Below are positions 36,011-45,144 of a stretch of 64,000 nucleotides of DNA, piece after piece. Location of the stretch: the NCBI GenBank assembly GCA_015680685.1, contig MNCI01002869.1, positions 193,035 through 257,034 on the forward strand. Direction: 5' to 3'. Position numbers and translations under genes: made by a program. The first letter of the stretch is position 1, and each line of letters begins with the position of its first letter. The DNA comes from Gnetum montanum (lineage: Eukaryota; Streptophyta; Gnetopsida; Gnetales; Gnetaceae). The notes beneath the pieces were generated by a model. That model was not told the DNA's origin. It saw nothing but the letters and a program-made list of their open reading frames with translations, and did no database searches.

Positions 36011-36275
36011 GTGGTATCAGTTTAAAGTCATAATCCAGGACTGTTATGTGGTATCAGTTTATAGTCGTGATTCCAGGACTATTCTGTGGTATCAGTTTAT
36101 AGTCGTGATTCCAGGACTAATCTGTGGTATCAGTTTATAGTCGTGATTCCAGGACTAATCTGTGGTATCAGTTTATAGTCGTGATTCCAGGACTAATCTG
36201 TGGTATCAGTTTATAGTCGTGATTCCAGGACTAATCTGTGGTATCAGTTTATAGTCATGATTCCAGGACTAGCGC
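36011..36275 (+). repeat. 38-bp hairpin minisatellite next to integrase end
   Basis: Seven copies of a ~38-bp unit with GTGGTATCAGTTTATAGTC then GTGATTCCAGGACTAATCT. Each unit has the anchor AGTTTA followed by a TAGTC / GACTA stem with a ~10-base loop. It sits 16 bases downstream of the integrase stop. Shares the anchor and hairpin design with arrays at 39,709 and 44,760. Confidence 0.9.
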
Positions 36276-36291
36276 GTACCTGAGTTCGAAT

Positions 36292-36903
36292 TCATGTATA
36301 GAACGGTTTTAGGAATAAGTGATTGGTTGGATTTGCAAATTCTTTTCCGTCCATGTCAGCTAGCTTGAATGCTCCGTTGTCGAATGCTTTGATGACCAGA
36401 TAAGGCCCTTCCCAGTTGACTGAGAATTTATCTGGGTGTTCCCGAATAGCCTTAAGCACAAGGTCTCCTTCTTTGATGGGGCGCTTATGAATGTCATGTC
36501 GATGTCATTTCCATTGTTGTTTCTGGTACCATTCGATCTGATCGAGTGTGCGCACGCGCTCCTCCTCCACCGAGTCCAGGTCAATGATGCGTAGATCATT
36601 GTTTTTCCCGTCGTCGAGAAGTCTAGAGAGTGTGATCCTTAGAGATGGTACCTGTAATTCCAAAGGTAAAATAGCTTCTGAACCGTAAACAAGACTGTAT
36701 GGAGTTTTACCTGTCGAAGTCCGGTGTGTAGTACGGTACAATGCATACACCAATTGTTCGTGCCATCTTCGTTTGCTTTGGGCAACCATCTTTTTGAGTA
36801 CTGTGACGATTGTCTTATTTGTTTCTTCTGCCTACCCATTGCTCTGAGGATAATAAGGGGATGAAAACGAATGTTTGATCCCTAGACTATCACAAAACGT
36901 TTT
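36292..36903 (-). pseudogene. Integrase C-terminal part (element C), cut by assembly gap
   Basis: Minus-strand coding from the gap edge to a TGA at 36,292-36,294. It shows WHEQLVYALYRTTHRTSTGKTPYSLV-type segment (WHEQL, then TPYSLVYG), AILPLELQVPSLRI, a charged linker, DLVLKAI, then WEGPYLVIKAF (the GPY/F motif of Ty3/gypsy integrases) and a C-terminal NHLFLKPF. The catalytic core lies in the gap. At least one frame change separates the WHEQL part from the GPY part near 36,500. The GPY/F module binds near the integrase C-terminus in this family. No chromodomain seen after it, consistent with a non-chromovirus. Confidence 0.8.
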
Positions 36904-37637
36904 NNNNNNNNNNNNNNNNNNNNNNNNNNNNNNNNNNNNNNNNNNNNNNNNNNNNNNNNNNNNNNNNNNNNNNNNNNNNNNNNNNNNNNNNNNNNNNNNN
37001 NNNNNNNNNNNNNNNNNNNNNNNNNNNNNNNNNNNNNNNNNNNNNNNNNNNNNNNNNNNNNNNNNNNNNNNNNNNNNNNNNNNNNNNNNNNNNNNNNNNN
37101 NNNNNNNNNNNNNNNNNNNNNNNNNNNNNNNNNNNNNNNNNNNNNNNNNNNNNNNNNNNNNNNNNNNNNNNNNNNNNNNNNNNNNNNNNNNNNNNNNNNN
37201 NNNNNNNNNNNNNNNNNNNNNNNNNNNNNNNNNNNNNNNNNNNNNNNNNNNNNNNNNNNNNNNNNNNNNNNNNNNNNNNNNNNNNNNNNNNNNNNNNNNN
37301 NNNNNNNNNNNNNNNNNNNNNNNNNNNNNNNNNNNNNNNNNNNNNNNNNNNNNNNNNNNNNNNNNNNNNNNNNNNNNNNNNNNNNNNNNNNNNNNNNNNN
37401 NNNNNNNNNNNNNNNNNNNNNNNNNNNNNNNNNNNNNNNNNNNNNNNNNNNNNNNNNNNNNNNNNNNNNNNNNNNNNNNNNNNNNNNNNNNNNNNNNNNN
37501 NNNNNNNNNNNNNNNNNNNNNNNNNNNNNNNNNNNNNNNNNNNNNNNNNNNNNNNNNNNNNNNNNNNNNNNNNNNNNNNNNNNNNNNNNNNNNNNNNNNN
37601 NNNNNNNNNNNNNNNNNNNNNNNNNNNNNNNNNNNNN
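36904..37637. other. Assembly gap (734 N)
   Basis: A run of N inside pol. Any reading frame through it is meaningless. By comparison with element D, it should hold the end of RNase H, the integrase zinc domain and most of the DDE core. Confidence 1.
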
Positions 37638-38090
37638 GACTAGTTGTGAGTCCCCTCTGACTACAAGCCGTGCAATGTCCGAAGCTAGTGTGGCCGCGAG
37701 ACCTCTGAGGAGACCTTCATACTCTGCTATGTTGTTAGTACAATGAAAGTTGAAGCGATAGGCGAAAGGTTTAATTTCTCCAGAGGGGTATGTGATTACA
37801 GTGGCAACACTTCCTTCTCGAGACGTGGATGCTCCATTGAAGTTTAGGATCGCATCGTAGTCATCTGGCACCGTGTCTATTACATTTACATTTTTGTCTG
37901 GGAATTTGGGTTCTATTGTACCTGGATCATGTGTTGGCGACGTGGTCATTTGATTTGCTATGGCTTGGCCTTTTACTAACGATTGTGCCACGTAATGTAG
38001 GTCAAACTCAGCTATGATTGCCTTCCAACGGGCTATCCTGCTTGATTCGTAGATGTTTCCAGTTATAGCTCTGAGTACATTATCTTTGCA
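37638..38090 (-). pseudogene. RNase H (element C)
   Basis: Minus strand: ARWKAIIAEFDLHYVAQSLV, KGQAIANQM, a PDDYDAILNFNGASTSREGS segment, AYRFNFHCTNNIAEYEGL and VVRGDSQLV up to the gap. This is the second, archaeal-type RNase H module found after the retroviral-type one in Tat-lineage elements (knowledge of the lineage). Glu of AEYE and Asp of GDSQL are present, but the first catalytic Asp (usually FDGAS) reads Asn, a single G-to-A change from GAT/GAC. That substitution should abolish metal binding. Confidence 0.8.
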
Positions 38091-39612
38091 AATTATGTTA
38101 ATTTGATTTTAGAAAATATAATGTCGTCATTTCTTTAAAGAGAAAACTAAAGTTAAACATGACTTCTCTACGTCCTTGTATCTTTTTTCGTGGGCAACTA
38201 ATGCATGGCTCAGGTAGTATACAGGGACTTCAGTTCCGTCATCTTGTTTCTGGCACAACATGGATGCGATTGATGATTCTTATGTGGCCAGGTAGATGTA
38301 AAATGGCTTGTCGTTTTTGGGTGGGAATACAGTGGGTAGCCGAGCGAGTGCCATTTTAACGTTGTCAAATGCTTCTTAGCACTGCGGGGTCCATTCAAAA
38401 TGGACATTTTTGCGTAGTAGGTGGTTCATAGGTGTGAGTTTTCTCGTCAAATTTTCTATGAACCTCCTGATGAACTGTAATCAACCTTGTAGCCCTCGAA
38501 GTTCGGTTAGATTGCTAGGTGGTTTCAGGTTTGTAATGGCCTTAACCTTATGGGGTCTACCCATATCCCTACCTCTAAGGCTACTAATCCAAGCATTTTA
38601 CCTATTTTGACGCCGAAGACGCATTTCTTTGGGTTAAGCCTTAGTTCGTATTTTAGACAACGTTTTAACACTAAGTCAAGATCCTGTACATGTTGTTCTG
38701 AAGATTTTGATTTAACCACTATGTCATCTACGTAATCATTGAGGGAGTGTAAGATGTAATCGTTGAAAATATATGTCATAGCCCTTTGATATGTGGCCCC
38801 AGTGTTCTTGAGACCAAAAGGCATCGTTGTGTAACAAAAGGTTCCCCAAGGTGTCATGAAAGTGGTTCGGAGCTGGTGTTCTGGATTAATACGTATCTGG
38901 TTATATCCCAAGAACCCATCCATAAAGGATAATAGGGCGTGCCCAGCGGTTGAGTCAACTAGTTGATCAAGGCTAGGTAAGGGAAAATCATCCTTTATGG
39001 TTGCTACGTTAAGGTCCTGGAAGTCAATGCACAGGCGGATACTTCCGTTCTTCTTTGGGACTATAACCATGTTTGATACCCATTCGGCGTAATCAACAGC
39101 CCTAATGAAACTAGCTTGGTAGAGCTTGGTAATCTCACTATGAACTGCTAATGCCACCTCAGGTTTGACCTTTCGTGCTTTCTGTTTTACTGGCCTTAGT
39201 TTTCGATCAAGGATGATGTCGTGATGGATGATACGAGGGTCTAATCCGGGCATGTCTGTATAGGACCACGCAAATGCTTTCATATTGTCCCTAAGTACAT
39301 TTTCGATATCTTTAGCTATACGTGGTTCTAGTAACACACTTAGTTTTAGAATTTTAATTTCCCCATCGGGCATGGTGATGGGAGTTTCAGTTAGAGGATC
39401 TTCAGTAATGTTTTCGGCTTCAATGTCGAGGGACTTTGTCATTCCCTCATATTCGTCAACCATTTGTTGTGTTGAAGCTATTGTTGCATCGTTTGCTGAT
39501 GAGCTCGCATAGACAAGATTCATATCGATATTCCTTTCAACCACACTGTATGATCCATCAATGACCAATGGCTTGGTTAAGTGCTTGCAATCCATTAGGC
39601 AAGTTCCTGTCA
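38091..39612 (-). pseudogene. Reverse transcriptase and RT-RNase H connection (element C)
   Basis: A long open frame at 38,525-39,612 covers the RT core: IIHHDIILD, KLRPVKQKARK, WVSNMVIVPKKNGSIRLCI, LNVATIKDDFPLPSLDQLVD, FMDGFLGYNQI, TPWGTFCYTTMPFGLKN and NDYVDDIVVKS. The YVDD catalytic box is intact. No ATG opens the block; the first in-frame ATG is a few codons inside, and a TTTATTGACAG acceptor-like site lies at its start, which fits entry by splicing. Left of 38,525 the RT/RNase H connection (retroviral RNase H region) is broken by many stops and frame shifts, though SLKK-RHY, ICKDNVLRAITGNIYESS remain readable near 38,050-38,130. Sits directly after the hairpin array at 39,709. Confidence 0.85.
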
Positions 39613-39708
39613 ATAAATGGAGGGCCTGGTAAGATAGCGGAGGTCGTTTTAGGTCTTTTGGCGATCTTTAGTGTGCATGCATGAAAATGGATTAACGTGA
39701 CAGTGGAA

Positions 39709-39873
39709 CGGTAGTTTAATGGCTTACCGGGCAATGAATGGCAGTTTAATGCCTTACTGGGCAACGAATGGCAGTTTAATGCCTTACCGGGCAACGAACG
39801 ACAGTTTAATGCCTTACCGGGCAACGATCGACAGTTTAATGCCTTACCGGGTAACGATCGGTAGTTTAATGCC
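39709..39873 (+). repeat. 30-bp hairpin minisatellite upstream of RT
   Basis: About 5.5 copies of a 30-bp unit GGCAGTTTAATGCCTTACC + GGGCAACGAAT. After the AGTTTA anchor, TGCC pairs with GGCA around TTACCG. Because 30 is a multiple of three, both strands stay open and give 10-residue repeats; this is an arithmetical effect rather than evidence of a protein. It lies ~100 bases before the RT block in element sense. Confidence 0.9.
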
Positions 39874-40034
39874 AAAATTTGTGTTTTATGTGGTTTATGT
39901 GTGTAAATTTTATATATTTTTTGAAAAATTCAAAGCAAATTCGAAAAAGCACGAAAAATGAGGCAAAAAGGAAGAAAAACGGAAAAGCGGCGGCGGCAGC
40001 GGGTGGCGTCAGCATCAGCATCAGCGTCAACGTG
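39874..40034 (+). promoter_or_regulatory. Upstream region of the antisense gene
   Basis: AT-rich, then a purine-rich GGCGGCGGCAGCG and (CAGCAT/CAGCGT)n stretch at 39,988-40,030 immediately before the TATA box. No gene of its own. Confidence 0.4.
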
Positions 40035-40044
40035 CTATAAAAGG
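40035..40044 (+). promoter_or_regulatory. TATA box of the antisense gene
   Basis: CTATAAAAGG on the plus strand, followed by GGAGAAGGGGCATC. It is about 180 bases before the first ATG of the antisense gene, so that gene probably has its own promoter inside the retrotransposon. The box is as good a match as those in the LTRs. Confidence 0.65.
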
Positions 40045-40079
40045 GGAGAAGGGGCATCATTTTGTCATGACTTTCAGAG

Positions 40080-41056
40080 CGTGAGCATAAACTGTGAGCA
40101 AAACCCCACTGTAGACGCCGAGAGAAAACCCCAGCATAGACGCCGAGAGAATACCCCTGTTCACGCCGCGCGCAAGCCACAGTGTAGACGCTGACCAGAC
40201 GAGCCACAGCGTAGATGCTGAGATGGGCAGAGGTAAAGAAATAGAAGGCCAAGGACAGAAAGGACCCGAACTAACGTTCGTGGAGGAGAGTGAGGAGATG
40301 CTGCAGTGCCTACTCTGCCCGAGCGTCCCTGCATGGCCCGGATCTTCTGGCAGGTAGGCCTTTGACCGTATTTTTGTTGATTTTTAGTGTCTGTTTTCTT
40401 TGTAGCATAGACAGTTAGCATAGGGTTTTGGCGTATACGCCGAGTGTGAAGGGTTTAGAGTAATGTATCGGCGTAAACGCCGCGTGTGTTATTTGTGGCG
40501 TAGACTGTCGCGGCTTCATTTCTTCGGTGTCTAGCGTAGACGATTGTCGGCGTATATGCTCAGCGTATACGCCAGGCGTAGACACTTGTACTGGCTTCTA
40601 GCGTAGATGGTCTACGCTCGGCATATACGTCGAGGGTTTCTACAGCGTATACGTCGGGCGTAAGTTGGATACTTCGCGGCGTAAGTCTGTTCGGTGTAAA
40701 TTTTTGTATTATGCACGGCATAGATAGTTTTTGGTATGCGGTGCTTCTACGCCCAGCGTATACGCCGAGCATAACTATTTTCCTATGCCCTGTGTATACG
40801 CCGAGCATAACTGTTTTCCTACGCCCTGCATATACGCCGAGCGTAACTGTTATCCTACGCCTAGCGTATACTCCGAGCGTAACAGTTTGTCTCTACACCC
40901 AGCGTATACGTCGAGCGTAATTGTTTATCTACGCCCAGCGTATACGCCGAGCGTAACTATTTTCCTACGCCCAGCGTGACAGTTTGTCTCTATGCCCAGC
41001 GTATACGCCGAGCGTAATTGTTTTCCTACGCCTAGTGTATACGCCGAGCGTAACAG
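40080..41056. repeat. Palindromic GCGTATACGC motif array
   Basis: About two dozen copies of GTAGACGCC, GGCGTATACGCC and CCCAGCGTATACGCCGAGCG type. The first group (40,080-40,215) lies in the 5' untranslated part of the antisense gene, the second (40,430-41,056) in its first intron. GCGTATACGC is its own reverse complement. The same motif crowds the LTR promoters (34,440-34,760; 50,205-50,420) and, as CAGCGTAGACGCTG, the leader (49,260-49,540). Small open frames here are repeat read-through. Confidence 0.9.
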
Positions 41057-41138
41057 TTAGAAAAATTTTCTGCGAATGTCTAATTTCTAAAATGAAGTTT
41101 TCAGTATTGATCTTTGGTGTTGTTTTAATGGCTTGCAG

Positions 41139-41588
41139 AGACATTGAGCCTCCCCTTCTAGTGGTTGAGTTAGTTGGGGTTTTGACATGATTTGGTTGTA
41201 TGGAGGGTGGTGACCCGACCCCGAATTTGACCGTTGAGCACAATGGGGTCTAGTTCCAGGACAGGGCCTGCGAATTTTTGGCCTTCTTGCTGGACTATTT
41301 CAATGTCGTGATTTGGTCTCACCTAGGCGAGGATGTGGCATGGAGCATCATTGAGGCCATGTTACCCAACGCAGCGGAGGGCATCAGAATGTTTATGGAG
41401 GATATTGATGAAGGGTCGCTTGTCGCTGAGGGTGTTCCCCCCGGTGGTCCGAAATTTGCCCGTCCGTTGACACGTGTGTGGGAACAGCTGCCGCGGGGGC
41501 CCAACTATATCAACAACACATTGTTCTTAGCTAGCCGCATGCACACTTTGTTTCAGAATCCCCCCGGCACAGTATACCGGGTGGAAAG
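41139..41588 (+). pseudogene. FCP1/NIF-like HAD-fold exon (exon 2)
   Basis: Resembles plant FCP1-like (NLI-interacting-factor) phosphatase domains in order: PPLLVVELVGVL aligns with the LLVLDLNGLL strand; RACEFLAFLLDYFNVVIWSH with RPFCDEFLKFCFERFEVGIWSS; LTRVWEQ with LRKLWE; NNTLFLASRMHTLFQNPPGT with SNTLLLDDSPYKALLNPPHT. The nucleophile position of the DxDG-type motif reads Glu and the late DD pair reads Leu-Ala/Ser, so phosphatase chemistry should be lost. A paralogous exon at 51,735-52,178 has the same Glu-Leu-Val-Gly, so the loss predates both copies. Family alignment is from memory of the fold's motifs; a structure or profile search is the test. Two in-frame stops. Confidence 0.6.
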
Positions 41589-42035
41589 GTAATTTCGTCT
41601 TAGCTTTGGTTATTCCTCTCTTTTTCACATTCAAATACTTACTCTTGTTTCGACACATGTTTTCGCCTTCCTGCAGGCCAAAAGTTACGCAAGATGGGGC
41701 CTACGCAGGCGACGATGGGATTGGATTGGCGCGTACGGCTGTGGAGGTGTTCATGGTGGGTCCCACCCTTCGCGGGGCCATTTTGGCCCACACTAGGGGT
41801 GCCATGAAGAACTTCCCTAAGATATTTTCAAAGGCATTTGCACAATGTACCGTGCGTGGCTGGTTGCATGCCGACTGGGCCCCTAATGGGCCAATTTTCC
41901 CATCTGCTTCTGATCTGGGAAAAACCTCAAAGGCCAATACTGAAAGTAAGTGGCAATGTTTCCTAGATGTTGTGATTGGTTTGGTCAATTGCCAAGTGTC
42001 AAGCTAATATGAAGGTTTTGGGTTTGTCTTTACAG

Positions 42036-43076
42036 CTGGCACCACCTCCGGCGGGGATTCCATTGTGACAGGGAGGACTGAAACAACTCTTTCAATGAAA
42101 TTCGATGAAACCAGTGCTGCCCAGAAGTGGTTACGAAAAAAAGCTTCACCGTCTATTGTTTCCTATTTGGAACATGCTGGCCTCATGGAACTCTTTATGG
42201 CCCCTAGCCCGAATGTGTCTATAGCGGAGATGATCAGGATTTTGGATTCATTTGACAGATCCGTCTCCCACTATAGCGCTCGTATTAAGGGCGTTAAAGT
42301 AATTTTTGAGTTATCAGCTCAATTTTTTGTGGATTTGTTTGGCGTGCCTACAAGTGGTGTAAAAATCGTTACAGACAGGACGCATAAAGAAATTGACATG
42401 ATCCACAATTTAGAGGGTTGGTTAGGGGTGACGAAGGGTGCCAAAGGATTCCCAATGTAGGGGAGAACGAAGGTTGAGGAAGTCAATGAGCTTTACCCCC
42501 TATTTAGAGCGCGTTTGTTTCCGAAGACTCTATCGCAAGTCAAGAGTCTCGGGGTTGAAGCAGTGCGAGTCATGCACACTGTTCTAGAGGCTGGCATGCG
42601 CTACAACTAGGCCGAATTTTTATTATCATGAATGACCAAAGAGATAGAGTGGTTGCGTTCGAACATAGAGGTGCAGTCCCATTTTACCTTCGCTTTCTTC
42701 ACTGGTTATATTCGTCGCTTGACTGAATTTTTGGTGGTTCGTGGGGAAAACAAATTTTTTTTGCGTGATAGGAACCAGTTATCTCGCCCCTGGATGAACC
42801 ACTTATTCGACATAGCCATGTCCCAAGACGCCCCCGAGGGGATTGATGAATCCCTTACGATCACCACGGGTGGATCGTCTGGTCCCTCGCTTCACACACA
42901 CGACAGTATAGGGTTGGAACCTGATGAAATACCCTATACTGCAAAGAAGGCGGAGCGGGTGGTCAAGGAAACAATAGGCAAAGCGAAATCCAAGTTGGGG
43001 AAGCGTGATAGCACGGCTGAGGGGACTAGTGAGATTGAGTAGCCTAGAGTAAAGTGGATTCGATTTAAAATTCCTG
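42036..43076 (+). pseudogene. 'Putative plant transposon protein'-like exon (exon 4)
   Basis: Begins with a Ser/Gly/Thr-rich linker, then KWLRKKASPSIVSYLEHAGL, VSIAEMIRILDSF, YSARIKGVKVIFELSAQFF, VDLFGVP, LYPLFRARLFPK, and TKEIEWLRSNIEVQ with FFTGYIRRLTEFLV. The VSIAEM..F..V.G..V.F....F..LFGVP pattern fits the plant transposon-protein domain often annotated beside retroelements. A basic KAKSKLGKR stretch precedes a stop at 43,040. Four stops inside, several at Trp or Gln/Arg-type positions. It is collinear with the plus-strand relic at 19,380-20,100. Confidence 0.55.
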
Positions 43077-43540
43077 GTAAACTTCTTATTTTTGTTTCAC
43101 TTGTCTTACAAATAGTTTTAATGGTTACTGGTTGTATGCAACTGACTTCATTCGTTTTGTATTGAGCAGTCAAGAGACACGATTTGTGGACTATACCAGA
43201 GGATGAGGAGTTAACCGANAAAATTCACAATAAGGTAATCCAGGAATATATTAGGCTACACAACTAAGTAAAGAGACATACCGTTCCCTCTGATCTCCTC
43301 CTGCGTCGGAGGGTCTCCAAGCNCCTCCAAAGGTTAGCGCCTCACGCATTGATGGACCTTTTACTTGGATGGAAATGCCAAGTAAAAGGGATTTCGTAGC
43401 GGGGGTGGCCGAAGAGGTTGTCAAGCGGATCGAAGGGATCAATCCTGGCATAGGTATGAATGTATCCAAAGATTTTTACTATGTTAAAGTTTGATGCTCA
43501 ATCCTATTTGTTCTAATGTTTGTCTTTTCCCTATGGATAG

Positions 43541-44325
43541 GTGCCCAACTGAGGTGGGACCCGTCCGAACCTGTCAATATGGAGAGTTTGCTTAGACTTT
43601 CCCCAAAAGTTGAACAAGTGCCCAGACCTGTTTACGAAGAGGTAGCAGAGGGCTTCGTTCACAATGCCAAAGCAGTATGGACGTGTAGGCGATCCATTGA
43701 ACAATTGTGGATCCAAATTCAGGCGAAAGAGAAGGAGAATTCTGAATTGTCAACGGAACGTGACGATCTGAAGGCCTGATACGAGTTCGTCGCAGCTAAA
43801 TTAAGCAATGATCGCTCTTGGTGGACCTCCGAGGTCACGTATATAAGGTATTGGAACCTACTCAATTGCCATGCGGGGCTGATACGGAGACTAGGGGAGC
43901 GCAGGGCCCAAATTGATTTGCTGAACACCAAATGCCAAGATTGGAAGGCTTTCGCCTCCAAAGTACGCAAATGGGGGCAAGATGAGAAGAACCACAAGCA
44001 CCAGTACAAGAAGTCGCTAAAAGAAGTGTCTATTGAGAAGCGACAGTTAGAAATGTTTATGGAGGGTCTTGGTCTGCGCTCTGCCTTTGACACATTTGCC
44101 CAAAACACAATTGTAGAGATGGAATCTCTTAAACGGCGGATAACGACAGCCTCTGGGGAGGTGTCGGTGGGAGAATTCCCTTTAAAACGTCCCACCTGGT
44201 CGGATGTTGACAAGGGAAAGGCTCTAGCAGATATTGACTTGGGTCTCAATGGGACGGACTGGGCAAGTGTCTCTGAAGAGAAGATCCTGCAGCGACTTGA
44301 ATTCGGCTTGGGGGGACCTCCTATG
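43541..44325 (+). pseudogene. Coiled-coil exon (exon 6)
   Basis: Charged helical region: EQLWIQIQAKEKENSELSTE, RRAQIDLLNTKCQDW and KKSLKEVSIEKRQLEMFMEG show heptad-like spacing of Leu/Ile. One stop (43,777). It ends in PTWSDVDKGKALADI-type sequence and GLGGPPM at a clean GTAAGC donor. The last exon adds an acidic Gly/Ser tail and a TAG at 44,528. Likely an oligomerisation segment; function unknown. Confidence 0.6.
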
Positions 44326-44530
44326 GTAAGCGTTTTGTATTTTTGGAGTTAATTGATTGACTAATGTTTGAAATTTTGACATTCGCTCATTTTTTTGTGT
44401 TGATTATTTCCTCTTTGGTTTTTTTCAGGATGAAGGTGGGGATGAGACTGGAGAAGCTGGCCCCAGTGGGGCAAGAGCCTCTGATGCTGGTGGATCCAAA
44501 GAGGACGATCCTCATGCCCCAGATGTTTAG

Positions 44531-44759
44531 CATTTTAGCATTTTTCGTTTTTCGATTCAAACTTATACTGAAACTGTAACTTGAAAATTATGAAATGAAC
44601 AGAGACGGTTGATTGTATGTAATAACATATGTATATATATATATTTTTGTTGTTGATCTTGGGTTTAACATGCCATAGGAATGTAGAATATTTTGGTTTG
44701 TTTTCTATTTTAAGTGTAATACAGGAAGCGATTATAAAAGTAGAATGAAAAGCAAGTAC
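44531..44759 (+). terminator. 3' end region of the antisense gene
   Basis: AT-rich 3' flank after the antisense stop with ATATATATATAT and AATGAA / TTGTATGTAATAA-type poly(A) signals near 44,594-44,650. A termination zone here would keep the antisense transcript off the protease gene, which ends at 45,145 from the other side. Inferred from composition only. Confidence 0.35.
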
Positions 44760-45140
44760 TAGTTTATGGCCATTTCGGGCCCCATGCCTAGTTTATGGCC
44801 ATTTCGGGCCCCATGCGTAGTTTATGGCCATTTCGGGCCCCATGCGTAGTTTATGGCCATTTCGGGCCCCATGCGTAGTTTATGGTCATTTCGGGCCCCG
44901 TGTGTAGTTTATGGCCATTTCGGGCCTCATGCATAATCAAGGGATGTTTTGGAGGACGCGGATAGATTTCTCGGCTAACCGATCATTGCTGATCGTGGCT
45001 AGTTTTATGTCATTGCAAACATGATAGTTTAGTGTCATTTCAGACTGGGAGTGGCATTTAATTGTTTTTCCTATTTTTATCGTAGTTTAGTGTCATTTCA
45101 GACTTTTTATAGTTTAACGTCTTTTCGGACTAGGAGCGAT
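44760..45140 (+). repeat. 29-bp hairpin minisatellite plus diverged units next to protease end
   Basis: Six copies of a 29-bp unit TAGTTTATGGCCATTTCGGG + CCCCATGCG at 44,760-44,934. Diverged single units follow near 45,000-45,130 (AGTTTAGTGTCATTTCAGAC, AGTTTAACGTCTTTTCGGAC). Each is the AGTTTA anchor followed by a short inverted repeat: GGCC/GGCC or GTC/GAC. It abuts the protease stop at 45,145. Confidence 0.9.
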
Positions 45141-45144
45141 CGTA

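Larger units (their letters stand above)
40223..44530 (+). pseudogene. Seven-exon antisense gene inside element C
   Basis: Runs opposite to the retrotransposon between protease and RT. Exons inferred from GT-AG sites that keep one frame: 40,223-40,353; 41,139-41,588; 41,677-41,945; 42,036-43,076; 43,170-43,453; 43,541-44,325; 44,429-44,530 (about 1,020 codons). Introns 2-6 are 87-103 bases, intron 1 is 785. Order: short N-terminus, FCP1/NIF-like domain, linker, 'putative plant transposon protein'-like domain, coiled coil, acidic Gly/Ser tail. It has its own TATA box. Eight in-frame stops (41,188; 41,251; 42,458; 42,608; 42,629; 43,040; 43,265; 43,777) and one frameshift near 43,340 make this copy dead, but phase kept across six introns shows it was a real gene. 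Related relics at 19,077-20,790 and 51,735-52,178. Role unknown; antisense extra genes are known in some Tat-lineage elements, for example Grande. Confidence 0.7.

Noticed and set aside
36011-36275. TGGTATCAG in each 38-bp unit as a Met-tRNA primer site
   Set aside because: On the wrong strand for element C, far from an LTR edge, and the match stops before the AGAGC part; a proper primer site lies at 49,570-49,590.
36875-37991. Long open frames through the N run
   Set aside because: Created by unknown bases; only the RNase H part right of 37,638 is real sequence.
39558-39961. Frames with 10-residue repeats on both strands
   Set aside because: Caused by the 30-bp minisatellite; the hairpin design explains the conservation better than protein coding.
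44760-44934. CRISPR-like array
   Set aside because: No variable spacers; it is a simple head-to-tail minisatellite in plant DNA.
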